A program made the position numbers and the translations under genes. Shown one piece after another: positions 7,603 through 16,945 of a DNA stretch of 33,288 nt. The stretch comes from an uncultured Spirochaetaceae bacterium. Lineage in GTDB: Bacteria > Spirochaetota > Spirochaetia > Treponematales > Treponemataceae. Under the pieces are notes generated by a model. That model ran no database searches. It saw nothing but the letters and a program-made list of their open reading frames with translations, and was not told where the DNA came from. The stretch is from assembly GCA_902797055.1 (NCBI GenBank), contig CADBRT010000066.1, positions 1-33,288 of the forward strand, written 5' to 3'. Every line of letters starts with the position of its first letter. Position 1 is the first letter of the stretch.

Positions 7603-9153
7603 CTACAGGATATACCGTTCCAGATTCTGATCCTGAACGATGCCCTTGAGTTTTTCGTTCACATAGTTCTCATCGATGGTGATTGTCTCACCCCGGTGTT
7701 TGTCAGCTTCAAAACTCAAGTCTTCCAGCACACTCTCCATAATTGTGTGCAGGCGGCGTGCGCCGATGTTCTCTGCGTGGGAGTTGACATCTTCGGCGAT
7801 GTATGCCATGCGGTTGATTGCATCATCTGAGAATTTCAAGGTAACGCCTTCAGTTCCCAGCAAAGCCTCATACTGCTTTATCAAAGCATTCTTAGGCTCG
7901 GTCAAAATCCGCTTGAAGTCTTCCTTCTTTAAGGCTTCGAGTTCCACCCTCAACGGGAAGCGTCCCTGAAGCTCAGGAATCAAATCGCTCGGAGCTGAAA
8001 CGCTGAATGCGCCGGCACCGATGAACAGAATATGTGTTGTGTTAACGACACCCCACTTCGTGTTGATATCGCTTCCTTCTACAATCGGCAATATATCGCG
8101 CTGAACACCTTCGCGGCTGACATCCTGACGGTTTCCTTCCCCACCCTTTGTCGCAATCTTATCGATTTCATCAATGAAGATAATTCCGCTCTGTTCAACT
8201 CTGTGTCTGGCCTCATCGGAAACCTTGTCGCGGTCTGTCAAACGGTCCAAGGTCTCTGCCATGATAATCTGCCGCGCTTCACGGACGCTCATCGTCCTGC
8301 GCTTGCTGTGTCCGCCGGAGAACATCTCCTGCAAACCGTTGATTCCAGCTTCGATATCTTCAGGAGAGCCTGCTGTCAGCATTTCCATACCGGAAAAATG
8401 AGGCTGTGTATGTACAGTGACATCAACCATGCGGTCTTCAAGACGTCCTTCGCGGAGCATGGTGCGGAATTTTTCACGGGTCGCGCTCATGTTTTCCTTA
8501 CCAGCGCTGTCAGACGCAGACTGAGAATCAGTTTTCTCTGCCTCAAAAGGTTGAGCATCCGCATCACTGCCGCTGTTTTTCTTCGGCATGTCTATTTGAA
8601 TGACGCTGCCCTGCACCGGACTGTCGTTTCCGAATATATTTCCAAGAACATGAACTTTAGGCGTTTTTGCAGGTGCCGTCTCGGAAGGCTTTTTAGAGGC
8701 ACTGCCGGGAAGCAACAGGTCAAGCAGTTCCTCTTCAACCATTGGTTCTGCTTTTTCCCGGAGCTTATCCTGCTGTTCGGCTTTAACCATGTTATATCCA
8801 ACAGCCATGAGATCACGGACCATGCTTTCGACATCGCGGCCGACATAGCCGACCTCTGTGTACTTTGTGGCTTCCACCTTGAGGAAAGGTGCACCGCACA
8901 ATTTCGCTAGACGACGAGCAATTTCGGTTTTTCCGACACCGGTCGGACCTATCATCAGAATATTCTTCGGGGCAACTTCTTCCCTTATTTCTTCAGGAAG
9001 CTTTATTCTTCTCTGCCTGTTGCGCAATGCCACAGCAACAAAGCGCTTTGCCTTGTTCTGTCCGATTATATAGTTGTCAAGTCTTCCAACTATTTCCGCC
9101 GGAGTAAGTCCGTCAGGAATTCCAGCTTCATTCACCTTCACGTCGTTTTCCAA
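7603..9153 (-). CDS. hslU: HslU (ClpY), ATPase subunit of the HslUV protease
   Basis: The 516-residue AAA+ unfoldase feeds substrates to HslV. Visible features are Walker A GPTGVGKT at 69-76, the pore-loop GYVGRD at 102-107, Walker B IIFIDEID near 324-331, a sensor region, and the C-terminal RYIL tail that docks into HslV. Typical HslU has about 440-470 residues; the extra length is in the I domain, where about residues 150-225 are a Ser/Asp/Pro/Lys-rich, probably disordered insert. The start is TTG at 9153-9151, with AGGAG 6 nt upstream; no nearer ATG fits. It follows hslV by 25 nt and is the last gene of the operon, before the terminator at 7562. Confidence 0.96.
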   Translation of the reverse strand: MENDVKVNEAGIPDGLTPAEIVGRLDNYIIGQNKAKRFVAVALRNRQRRIKLPEEIREEVAPKNILMIGPTGVGKTEIARRLAKLCGAPFLKVEATKYTEVGYVGRDVESMVRDLMAVGYNMVKAEQQDKLREKAEPMVEEELLDLLLPGSASKKPSETAPAKTPKVHVLGNIFGNDSPVQGSVIQIDMPKKNSGSDADAQPFEAEKTDSQSASDSAGKENMSATREKFRTMLREGRLEDRMVDVTVHTQPHFSGMEMLTAGSPEDIEAGINGLQEMFSGGHSKRRTMSVREARQIIMAETLDRLTDRDKVSDEARHRVEQSGIIFIDEIDKIATKGGEGNRQDVSREGVQRDILPIVEGSDINTKWGVVNTTHILFIGAGAFSVSAPSDLIPELQGRFPLRVELEALKKEDFKRILTEPKNALIKQYEALLGTEGVTLKFSDDAINRMAYIAEDVNSHAENIGARRLHTIMESVLEDLSFEADKHRGETITIDENYVNEKLKGIVQDQNLERYIL

Positions 9154-9178
9154 TGTAATCTCCTGCTTTTATTCTGCG

Positions 9179-9724
9179 TTACAGTACTTCTACGGTAACG
9201 TGGTCGTTCGTATAGATACAAATCTTTCCGGCTATGGCAAGGGAACGTTCCGCTATCTCTTTCGCTGAAAGGGAACTCGTCTCCATGTATGCCATGGCAG
9301 CAGCGTAAGCGTAGTTTCCGCCGGAACCGATTGCAATGATATCGTTCTCCGGCTCAATCACGTTTCCGTCGCCAGAAATCAGCAGAATCTTCTGCTTGTC
9401 AGCAACTAAAAGCATGGCTTCCAGTTTGCTCATAGACCGCTCTGTGCGCCACAGTTTAGCCAGTTCCACGGCCGAGCGGACCAAATCTCCATTGTACTCT
9501 TTTAGCTTTTCTTCGAATTTATCAAACAATGTAAAGGCGTCCGCCACGGAACCTGCGAAACCGGTCAACACCTTTCCGTCATAAATCCGTCTGACTTTGC
9601 GGGCATTCCCCTTTACGACGGTGTTGCCGGCAGTCACCTGTCCGTCACCCGCCATTGCAACCTGGTCACCCTTCTTTACCGCAATAACTGTTGTACTGCG
9701 TATCTTATTCTCATCATCAGCCAT
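9179..9724 (-). CDS. hslV: HslV (ClpQ), proteolytic subunit of the HslUV protease
   Basis: The 181-residue product is a proteasome-beta-like threonine peptidase. [19 protein letters not shown] aligns with the mature N-terminus of E. coli HslV, which places the catalytic threonine at T11 after a ten-residue propeptide ([10 protein letters not shown]) that would be removed. The propeptide is longer than in E. coli, where only the initiator methionine is lost. [12 protein letters not shown] is also conserved. AAGGAG lies ahead of the ATG. It sits between xerC (12 nt upstream) and hslU, the arrangement seen in Bacillus codV-clpQ-clpY. Confidence 0.96.
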   Translation of the reverse strand: MADDENKIRSTTVIAVKKGDQVAMAGDGQVTAGNTVVKGNARKVRRIYDGKVLTGFAGSVADAFTLFDKFEEKLKEYNGDLVRSAVELAKLWRTERSMSKLEAMLLVADKQKILLISGDGNVIEPENDIIAIGSGGNYAYAAAMAYMETSSLSAKEIAERSLAIAGKICIYTNDHVTVEVL

Positions 9725-9736
9725 GTATCACTCCTT

Positions 9737-10681
9737 TTAATCCTGTTTCCCACTATGGGGAAAAGCCTGGTCGTAAACTTCTTTCAGCCTGTCCAGCGTA
9801 ACATGCGTGTACCGCTGTGTTGCGTTGATGGACGAATGTCCCAGCATGGCCTGCACTTCACGGATATCTGCTCCGTTCATGAGCATTGCCGTTGCAAATG
9901 TATGGCGGAACGCATGAGGCGTCATCGGGTTGTTTGTCCCTTCTATTCCGCTGTACCGCCGGACAATCAGTTCGATTCCCTGTGGCGTCAAAGCAGTTCC
10001 CTTTTGATTTAAGAAAACCTCTTGCACTTCCCCGCCGGCACCTTTCCGTGCCTGAGGAAACAGTATATCCCGTTCTGCAAGATAGTCGCGAAGCGCCTTT
10101 CGTGCATCATCTTCAAAGAAAACGTACCGTTCCTTATGCCCTTTGCCCATAATCAGTGCACTGCCGTAATCCTCTGAAAAATCAGAGAACTTAAGGGAAG
10201 CAAGTTCGCTGACACGACAGCCGGAAGAATACAGCATTTCAAATATAGCTTTATCACGAACCGGCCACAGCAACTTATTTTTTTCCGGAGCAAGACACAA
10301 TTCGTCGATTTCACTCTGTGTCATAAACTTTGGAAGACGTTTCGGCTGTTTGACAGACTTCAGTTCCAAAGACATATTTACTTCAATATAGTGATTTTTC
10401 TTGCAATAGGCAAATAAACGATGGACGCTTGCGATAAACCGGTTGATTGATGCAGGAGCGTATTTCCTCCGGCTCATATCACTTACACAGGCACGCAACT
10501 GTGCAAGTGTGATGGATTGTATGCCCGTATTTCCACCCACCGATTTTTCCAGACGCTCTAAATCATTGCGATATCCTGCAACAGTATTCGGGGAAAATCC
10601 CTTTATACTGGCAAGATACTCGAGGAATTCTTCTTTCAGGTCTGAAAACGTGTGAAGTGTCTGATTTTTTTCTTCTGTCAT
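9737..10681 (-). CDS. xerC: Tyrosine recombinase, XerC-type
   Basis: The 314-residue protein has an N-terminal SAM-like core-binding domain (about 12-105) and a C-terminal catalytic domain with all active-site residues: R156, K180, H256, R259, H282 and the nucleophile Y291. Xer recombinases resolve chromosome dimers at dif together with FtsK. Placement between topA and hslV is that of CodV/XerC in Firmicutes, which supports XerC over XerD. Its start overlaps the topA stop as ATGA. A second Xer-type recombinase is encoded about 4 kb upstream in the same operon, so the pair is probably XerC plus XerD. No dif site was found in this window. Confidence 0.9.
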   Translation of the reverse strand: MTEEKNQTLHTFSDLKEEFLEYLASIKGFSPNTVAGYRNDLERLEKSVGGNTGIQSITLAQLRACVSDMSRRKYAPASINRFIASVHRLFAYCKKNHYIEVNMSLELKSVKQPKRLPKFMTQSEIDELCLAPEKNKLLWPVRDKAIFEMLYSSGCRVSELASLKFSDFSEDYGSALIMGKGHKERYVFFEDDARKALRDYLAERDILFPQARKGAGGEVQEVFLNQKGTALTPQGIELIVRRYSGIEGTNNPMTPHAFRHTFATAMLMNGADIREVQAMLGHSSINATQRYTHVTLDRLKEVYDQAFPHSGKQD

Positions 10682-12816
10682 ACTTCCTTATCGGCAGTAG
10701 GAACAGTCAAATCTTCATCTCCCGGAGAGTGCAGGTAATCACATGAAGGATTGATACAGCTCTTGTAGGAGCCGTTCTTTTTATCGTATTTTTCAACCAA
10801 GAACCAGCCGCATTTCGGACACACAGCGTCAATCGGCTTAAAGTGAGTGAGGAACTCGCACTTCGGATAATTGGTGCAGCCGTAGAAATCTTTGCCCTTG
10901 CCTTTCGTTTTGCGGGCAATGATGTAGCCGTCGCAATCAGGCATCGGACACTTGGCAAGCGGAATGCTCTTCGTATTGTGGCACTCCGGGAACCCTGAAC
11001 AGGCAAGGAAGTATCCGAAACGGCCGAGTTTCTTTACCATGGGTTTGCCGCATTTGTCGCAGATTTGGTCAGTGACTTCGTCCATTGAGCCCTTTATGCT
11101 TTCCTCGGTGTCCGTAACTTTGTCGACCTGAGCTTTGAACGGCTTGTAGAAATCACCAATCATATTGTTCCAGACAAGCTTTCCTTGCTCTACTTTGTCG
11201 AGGTCGTTTTCGACATCAGAGGTAAACTGCTCATTTATGACATCAGGGAAGGATTCCACTAAAATCCTGCAGATTGTTTTACCCAACTGTGTCGGAACCA
11301 GCTGCTTGTTGCTCCTCGTTACATAGTACCGTTCAAGAAGCACAGAAATAATAGGAGCATAGGTTGACGGGCGTCCTATGCCTTTTTCCTCCAAGGTTTT
11401 TACAATAGAGGCATCTGTATAGCGCGCCGGTCCCTGCGTAAAATGCTGTTCCGGATAAAAACTGCCGCTTTGAAGCTTTTCGCCAACGGTCAAAGAAGGA
11501 AGCTTACCGGTTACATCCTCTTTTGAAGAAAGGAGTTTTATGACGGAGTAGAAGCCTTTATAGGAAAGATGACTTGCACTTGCATGGAAGATTGCATCCC
11601 CTGCCTGAATATTGATAGTCGTCAGTTTAATTTTTGCGTTGTTCATCTGACTGGAAACAAACCGTTCCCAGATTATCGTGTACAAGCGGAACTGGTCACG
11701 GGACAGGTATTCCTTTATGCTGTCAGGCGTGTATTTTACATAGGTAGGCCGGATACCTTCATGGGCGTCCTGCGCACCTTTGCCCACTGAGTATTCTATG
11801 GGAGCAGGAGGAAGATCGTTTGGATAGTTCTTCTCAAGAAATGAGCGGACATCTTCAATCGCTGTCTGAGAAATCCTCACAGAGTCCGTTCGCATATAGG
11901 TTATAAGTCCTACACGGGTTGAACCTATCTGTATACCTTCATACAACTGCTGTGCGACTTGCATCGTCTTCTTTGACGTATACCCGAGCCGGTTGGCTGC
12001 AGCCTGCTGCAGTTTTGAGGTTGTAAACGGAGCCTTTGGTCTGACCGTTTTTTCGCTTTCCTTTATGTCGACAACGGTACATTCACTGTCCTGAATTTGA
12101 GCGATAATCTCTTTTACAGACTTTTCATTTTTGAGATCAGGCTTTGCCCCCTGATACTGTGTGAGTTCCGCAGTAAACTTTGTTTTGCCTTTTACAAACT
12201 CAGCCTCAAGAGTCCAGTATTCTTCCGGGATGAAATCCTCTACCTCTTTTTCCCGTTCACAGATAAGGCGGAGGGCAACGGACTGGACCCGACCTGCACT
12301 CAAACCGTTTTTGACTTTCTTCCACAGCAACGGACTCAGATTGTATCCCACCAGCCTGTCCAAAACACGGCGTGCCTTCTGAGCGTTCACTTTTGACTCG
12401 TCAATCTCACGGGGATGTTTGATTGCTTCCTTGATTGCAACAGGTGTAATTTCGTTGAATGTAATTCTATTTATCGTTGCTTTTGTCTTATCTTTTATGG
12501 CATTGTTCAAATGCCAGCTTATGGCTTCACCTTCACGGTCGTTATCAGATGCGAGAAGAACGATGTCTGATTTCTTAGCATCTTTCTGAAGCTCCTTCAA
12601 CAAGGGAGCACGTCCCCGCACAGTGATGTATTCAGGCTGAAAATCATTCGTAACGTCTATTGCTAGGCGGCTTTTCGGCAAATCAATAAGATGCCCCATT
12701 GAAGCCTTTACTGTATAGCCTGCACCAAGATAATGCTCTATGGTCTTGGCTTTTGCAGGAGACTCAACTATTACCAGCGTCTTTTTCTTTGTTGCTTTTT
12801 TCTTAGCTGTCGCCAT
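10678..12816 (-). CDS. topA: DNA topoisomerase I (type IA)
   Basis: The 712-residue enzyme relaxes negative supercoils. The TOPRIM domain shows the catalytic glutamate E18 in VIVESPAKAKT and the acidic triad in DNDREGE (D91, D93, E95). The nucleophile is Y307 in GLITYMRTDS. Three C-terminal zinc ribbons lie at about 586-612, 623-653 and 666-692, each with four cysteines or three cysteines plus a usable neighbour. The N-terminus has a lysine/alanine-rich leader of 12 residues. The gene is 8 nt after dprA and overlaps xerC by 4 nt, so it belongs to the long division operon. Confidence 0.97.
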   Translation of the reverse strand: MATAKKKATKKKTLVIVESPAKAKTIEHYLGAGYTVKASMGHLIDLPKSRLAIDVTNDFQPEYITVRGRAPLLKELQKDAKKSDIVLLASDNDREGEAISWHLNNAIKDKTKATINRITFNEITPVAIKEAIKHPREIDESKVNAQKARRVLDRLVGYNLSPLLWKKVKNGLSAGRVQSVALRLICEREKEVEDFIPEEYWTLEAEFVKGKTKFTAELTQYQGAKPDLKNEKSVKEIIAQIQDSECTVVDIKESEKTVRPKAPFTTSKLQQAAANRLGYTSKKTMQVAQQLYEGIQIGSTRVGLITYMRTDSVRISQTAIEDVRSFLEKNYPNDLPPAPIEYSVGKGAQDAHEGIRPTYVKYTPDSIKEYLSRDQFRLYTIIWERFVSSQMNNAKIKLTTINIQAGDAIFHASASHLSYKGFYSVIKLLSSKEDVTGKLPSLTVGEKLQSGSFYPEQHFTQGPARYTDASIVKTLEEKGIGRPSTYAPIISVLLERYYVTRSNKQLVPTQLGKTICRILVESFPDVINEQFTSDVENDLDKVEQGKLVWNNMIGDFYKPFKAQVDKVTDTEESIKGSMDEVTDQICDKCGKPMVKKLGRFGYFLACSGFPECHNTKSIPLAKCPMPDCDGYIIARKTKGKGKDFYGCTNYPKCEFLTHFKPIDAVCPKCGWFLVEKYDKKNGSYKSCINPSCDYLHSPGDEDLTVPTADKEV

Positions 12817-12824
12817 CTAATACC

Positions 12825-13805
12825 TCACAGCCCCAAGCTAAACTGGGGATCTTTCAAAGAATGTGTTCCAGGAGCATCCTTCAGCACATTCTTGTAGTCT
12901 TCATAATTTTCTATAATCGCGGCACCGCTTTCTATATAGTTTTCGGCACTCCGGCTTTTCTTTTTTGCTCCGTTTTTAGTCCGGTCAAGCAATCTGCATG
13001 TCTGTCTGTCAATTGCTGATGCTGCCTCACAAAAGCCGCTTTTGTGGAACATCAGCTCCCGGTTGTAATCCATCGCAAACGAAGCCTCTATCAACGCACC
13101 GCTTCCATGAGGTGCCTGAATTACAACAGTGGCAGGTGAAAGAGCTGCGATTATACGGTTCCTCTGTACAAAACGCCAGGCTTCCGCAGGACAACCGGGA
13201 ATATATTCGCTGATAACAGCTCCTCCCGTTTGGATGATTTTTGCAATCAGAGCCTTATGGCTTACCGGAACAATAGTGTCTATGCCACAGGGTAGAACTG
13301 CTGCAGTACTGCCATTTTCAGCGGAGGAAAGAGCGCCCTTGTGAGCGAAAAAATCAATTCCTGTTGCATTACCGCTGACAACGGTTTCTCCGTTATCTGC
13401 CGCCTCCTTTGAAAAAGATAATGCAGCTTTTGCCGTTTCCTGACAGACAGACCTTGTTCCCACAACAGAAACACAGCTTTTTTGCAGGCAGGAAATAGCC
13501 CCTCGGTAGAACAGAAGATAGGGAGGCTCCGAAATCTCTTTCAACAGAGAGGGATAATCAGTATCATCATAGCGCACGCAGAATATTTTCTGTGCTTCCA
13601 TGAGGGATATTCCCTTTTCAACCTGAAGCATCGTCTCCCTGCCCGACCATACAGCCCGCAAGATATTCCGCCCAACAATCTGCGAAATATCTTCTATAGA
13701 CAGTACAGCAAGACTATTGAGACTGTCAATATTATTACGCAAAACAATCTTCTCTCTGATTGTAAGAAACGTCAGGGAAGCAAGAGCAATATCAAGAGGA
13801 TTCAC
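12825..13805 (-). CDS. dprA: DNA processing protein DprA (Smf)
   Basis: The 326-residue protein belongs to the family that loads RecA on incoming single-stranded DNA during transformation. Its Rossmann-like fold shows VVGTRSV at 115-120, VSGNATGIDFFAH at 143-155 (family consensus SGxAxGID), the PCGID segment and ISEYIPG. The N-terminal region up to about 70 is helical, like the SAM domain of DprA. The C-terminus is poor in recognisable winged-helix features. The start is GTG at 13805. It lies 9 nt after the TPR lipoprotein gene and 8 nt before topA, as in Bacillus smf-topA. With comEC it makes a partial competence set, although Xer/RecA-related housekeeping is also possible. Confidence 0.93.
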   Translation of the reverse strand: MNPLDIALASLTFLTIREKIVLRNNIDSLNSLAVLSIEDISQIVGRNILRAVWSGRETMLQVEKGISLMEAQKIFCVRYDDTDYPSLLKEISEPPYLLFYRGAISCLQKSCVSVVGTRSVCQETAKAALSFSKEAADNGETVVSGNATGIDFFAHKGALSSAENGSTAAVLPCGIDTIVPVSHKALIAKIIQTGGAVISEYIPGCPAEAWRFVQRNRIIAALSPATVVIQAPHGSGALIEASFAMDYNRELMFHKSGFCEAASAIDRQTCRLLDRTKNGAKKKSRSAENYIESGAAIIENYEDYKNVLKDAPGTHSLKDPQFSLGL

Positions 13806-13814
13806 TGTACAAGA

Positions 13815-14558
13815 CTAGTTATTAGCGTATTGGGCATCTAGCACAATCTTTTTGTTGGCCTTTGCCTCAGCAGTTTTCTCCGCATTGGGGTTTATGTCTA
13901 TGATTCTATCATACAGAGCGGCTGCTTTTTCAAACTGGTATGTTTGATAGTACGCATTTGCCAATACAAACATGCCGTCTGTATCTCGCTTTTGTGTTTC
14001 CAGGAAACGCTCCATATAGGGAATGGCTTCGGCAGGCTGTGCAAGCTCAAACACATAAAGTACACTGATCCCATACATAGCACGGTAATACTTTGGGTCT
14101 ATGGAAAGAGCTGAAAGATAGGCAGATTCCGCAGTTTTGAGATAGTTCAACCGCTTTGTGGAATCTATTGCGCCTGTGGCGTTGTAGTCAAGCTGGGAAT
14201 TTGCAATATATCCTGCACAGATAGCTGCATAATAATAGAGATTTGCATTGTTCGGATAGTACATTATGGCTTTTTGAAACGCTTCATATGCTTTTCCGTA
14301 CAGCTGCTGGTCAAGATATCGTGTTCCCAGAATCTTGTACCACATGCCTACCTGGGCCTCCGTAGTCACAAGGTCAAGAGCCCGTTTTTCATATTTCTTT
14401 ATGGCGTCTTCAAGTTCCTCTTTGGTAGTAGGGTTTGAAACTCCCTCCTCCATTTTCTGCATACGTTTTACAGAATTATACGAAGCACCGCAGGAAAGAC
14501 TGCAAGTGACAAAAACAAAAGCACAGACCGTTGCTATAAACAGATTAGTTCTTTTCAT
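13815..14558 (-). CDS. TPR-repeat lipoprotein, unknown function
   Basis: The 247-residue product has a type II signal peptide with a relaxed, spirochaete-style lipobox ending at C23 (SLSC). At least four tetratricopeptide-like helical pairs follow: residues near 65-100 (YGKAYEAFQKAIMYYPNN), 140-165 (SAYLSALSIDPKYYRAMYG), 175-205 (EAIPYMERFLETQ) and 205-235 (FEKAAALYDRIIDINPNA). TPR lipoproteins usually hold other envelope proteins together. The start overlaps the xerD stop by 14 nt, so it is co-translated with division and recombination genes. That makes an envelope role in division an inference worth noting, not a demonstrated function. Confidence 0.85.
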   Translation of the reverse strand: MKRTNLFIATVCAFVFVTCSLSCGASYNSVKRMQKMEEGVSNPTTKEELEDAIKKYEKRALDLVTTEAQVGMWYKILGTRYLDQQLYGKAYEAFQKAIMYYPNNANLYYYAAICAGYIANSQLDYNATGAIDSTKRLNYLKTAESAYLSALSIDPKYYRAMYGISVLYVFELAQPAEAIPYMERFLETQKRDTDGMFVLANAYYQTYQFEKAAALYDRIIDINPNAEKTAEAKANKKIVLDAQYANN

Positions 14559-15468
14559 TTTTTTCCTCTTTATTTTTATGTCCCGGAAAATATCCTCTGT
14601 GATATTCTCGGAGCAATTCGTTGTCTACATGTGTATAAATCTCAGTGGTGGAAAGATTTGCATGTCCAAGTAATTCCTGGACGGAACGGAGGTCGGCACC
14701 TCCCTGTAAAAGATGGGTTGCAAAGGAATGGCGAAGTGTGTGGACCTTTGCCGTAATGCCGCTTTTCGCTTCCAAAGCCTGGAAGTTTTTCCATATTCCC
14801 TTACGGGAAAGTGGAGCTCCGTTTCTGTTGACGAATACCTGCTCGACAACTGCATTCTTGACAAACAAAGGACGGTACTCCTCAATCCACTTGTGCAGCC
14901 ATTGGGAAGCGACATCTCCAAACGGGACCATCCTTTCTTTCTCGCCTTTTCCGAATACAAGTAAAAAATGTTCATCAAAATGGACATTGGAGAGCAATAG
15001 AGCAGATGCCTCACTGATTCGAAGTCCGCAACTATATATCAGTTCATACAATGCCCGGTCCCTGACACCAAGCGGTTTTTCTATATCAATGGCAGCAAGG
15101 AGAGCATCCACTTGATTCACGCTTAGGACACGCGGCATTTTTCGTTCGGTGCTGGGCCTCTCAAGTTCCAGCGCAATATTCTGTGTCCAAATACCGCTGT
15201 GTTTCAAAAAAGCACCGAATGCATGGAGCGCAGACACATCCTTTGCCACAGTCAAATTGTCACATCCTGACGTTTTCCTGTCCACGACGAAACGAACCAA
15301 ATCCATCTCCGTCAATGAATGCAGATCTAAGGCATTTTTTTCCAGCCAGTCCACGAAATGCCTGACTGTAGAATCATAGGTTTCAGCAGAAAGTTCTGCA
15401 TGCCCTTCCACGAGAACAATCTCATCGTGGAAGTTTCGCAACAGCGTCTGCTTTTCACTTTCTGTCAT
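14545..15468 (-). CDS. xerD: Tyrosine recombinase, XerD-type
   Basis: The 307-residue protein has the two-domain Xer layout with catalytic R150, K174, H243, R246, H269 and Y278. LYSCGLRISEA-like and HTLRHSFATHLLQGGADLR segments are very close to XerC/XerD consensus. Overlaps of 14 nt with both ftsZ upstream and the lipoprotein gene downstream show tight coupling. I call it XerD mainly because the other recombinase in this operon sits in the XerC position; sequence alone does not settle which is which. The predicted role is strand exchange at dif in the same cell-division step that FtsZ organises. Confidence 0.82.
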   Translation of the reverse strand: MTESEKQTLLRNFHDEIVLVEGHAELSAETYDSTVRHFVDWLEKNALDLHSLTEMDLVRFVVDRKTSGCDNLTVAKDVSALHAFGAFLKHSGIWTQNIALELERPSTERKMPRVLSVNQVDALLAAIDIEKPLGVRDRALYELIYSCGLRISEASALLLSNVHFDEHFLLVFGKGEKERMVPFGDVASQWLHKWIEEYRPLFVKNAVVEQVFVNRNGAPLSRKGIWKNFQALEAKSGITAKVHTLRHSFATHLLQGGADLRSVQELLGHANLSTTEIYTHVDNELLREYHRGYFPGHKNKEEKNEKN

Positions 15469-16885
15469 CTGTCAGATTGATGCTTCTGGACATCTTCGCC
15501 CATACGGCAGGCTGTTCCAAATTGTTTTTATCATAGTGGAATCCTGCCGGCGGCTGTTTTACCCCGCTCTGTCTTGATTGTGAATCTGAACGCTTCAAGG
15601 CTTCTTCGAGGGAATTAGTCACCGGCCGTTTCGCTCCTGTCAAGGCAGCATACTCATCGGCTGAAATGGATTCCATGCCTTCAGCTTTCGGTCTTGAAAC
15701 AGGCGCAGCTGTCTTTTCCGGCGCAACATGCGGCTGTACAGGCAGAGAAATAGTGCTGAGCCGGCTTTCTGGTTCAACTTTCTTCGGTTCTGGCCGCCTG
15801 CTTCCGCGCAGGACGTTTTCAAATTCCCCATACCCGATTACATTTTCATTGGCAGGAGAAGCCGGAGTGTCGGTTCCGGCAGTCTCTTTGTCGTCATGGT
15901 TGAAGCCTGTCGCAATAACAGTAACCGAAATCTTGTCACCAAAATCAGGCTTTGCATATACACCAAAGATAATATTGACATTCTTTGAAGCAGAAGCCTT
16001 GATATTGTTTGTTATATCCTGTACTTCATCCATCGTCACCATAGTGTCTTCATCATCACTGCCGACAATATTGATGAGGATATTTGAAGCCCCGTCTATC
16101 TGTCTGTCTTCCAGCAGAGGATTTGAAATGGCACGCTGTGCGGCATCAACAGCGCGGTTCTCGCCTTCACCAATGCCGACTCCGAGAATAGCATCTCCTT
16201 GATTCTGCATGACGGATTTCACATCTGCAAAATCCAGATTGATATCGCCGGTCAGCGTGATTATTTCACTTATTCCCTGCACACCTTGGCACAAAACATC
16301 ATCAGCAAGGCGGAATGCCTGCCTGAAATTGACTTTCTTATCGACAATCTTCATTATCTGCTCATTCGGAACAACAATAAGACTGTCTACATTCTGACGA
16401 AGCTTTTTGAGTCCGTCCTGCGCATTCTTCATGCGTACCGGACCTTCAAAACCGAACGGAGTCGTAACGACCGCAATGGTCAGCGCACCAGCCTCACGAG
16501 CAATGCTTGCAACGACAGGTGCAGATCCCGTTCCTGTGCCACCGCCCATACCGGCAGTTATGATGACCATATCAGCACCCTGCACGATATTGGAGATATT
16601 CTCCATGTCCTCTTTTGCAGCGTTTTCCCCGACCTCCGGGTTTGCACCGGCTCCAAGTCCTCCGGTAAGCTTCTGTCCAATCGCTATTTTTTTCTGAGCC
16701 TTTGAAACATTCAGAGCCTGTAAATCTGTATTCAGCGCGACGAATTCAACATCCCGCACACCGGCGGTTATCATGGTATTTACGGCATTTGAACCGCCGC
16801 CGCCACAACCTATTATTTTGATGACTGTCGGGTTAATAGCCCTCAAGTCTGAATTACCGTCACTTACAACAGACAGCTCTATCAT
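15455..16885 (-). CDS. ftsZ: Cell division protein FtsZ
   Basis: The 476-residue tubulin homologue forms the Z ring. The nucleotide-binding G-box GGGTGTG is at 114-120 and the T7 synergy loop NLDFADV at 216-222. The GTPase core ends near residue 335; a long, Pro/Glu/Lys/Ser-rich linker follows. The last 30 residues contain NLEQPAVWAKM, which fills the position of the usual DIPxFLR peptide but departs from it. The start is ATG with GGGAGG 6 nt before it. The 60-nt gap after ftsA is the widest in the operon, and TATAAT at 16940-16945 just after the ftsA stop could be a -10 element, though no good -35 accompanies it. Confidence 0.97.
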   Translation of the reverse strand: MIELSVVSDGNSDLRAINPTVIKIIGCGGGGSNAVNTMITAGVRDVEFVALNTDLQALNVSKAQKKIAIGQKLTGGLGAGANPEVGENAAKEDMENISNIVQGADMVIITAGMGGGTGTGSAPVVASIAREAGALTIAVVTTPFGFEGPVRMKNAQDGLKKLRQNVDSLIVVPNEQIMKIVDKKVNFRQAFRLADDVLCQGVQGISEIITLTGDINLDFADVKSVMQNQGDAILGVGIGEGENRAVDAAQRAISNPLLEDRQIDGASNILINIVGSDDEDTMVTMDEVQDITNNIKASASKNVNIIFGVYAKPDFGDKISVTVIATGFNHDDKETAGTDTPASPANENVIGYGEFENVLRGSRRPEPKKVEPESRLSTISLPVQPHVAPEKTAAPVSRPKAEGMESISADEYAALTGAKRPVTNSLEEALKRSDSQSRQSGVKQPPAGFHYDKNNLEQPAVWAKMSRSINLTDDRK

Positions 16886-16945
16886 GTTATCCTCCCAATC
16901 CCCATCTTAAACCAGACAAATTGATACAAACCTTATTTTATTATA

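Noticed and set aside
8032-8910. A 292-residue plus-strand frame opposite hslU
   Set aside because: It is antisense to an intact hslU gene, has no ribosome site and no recognisable domain.
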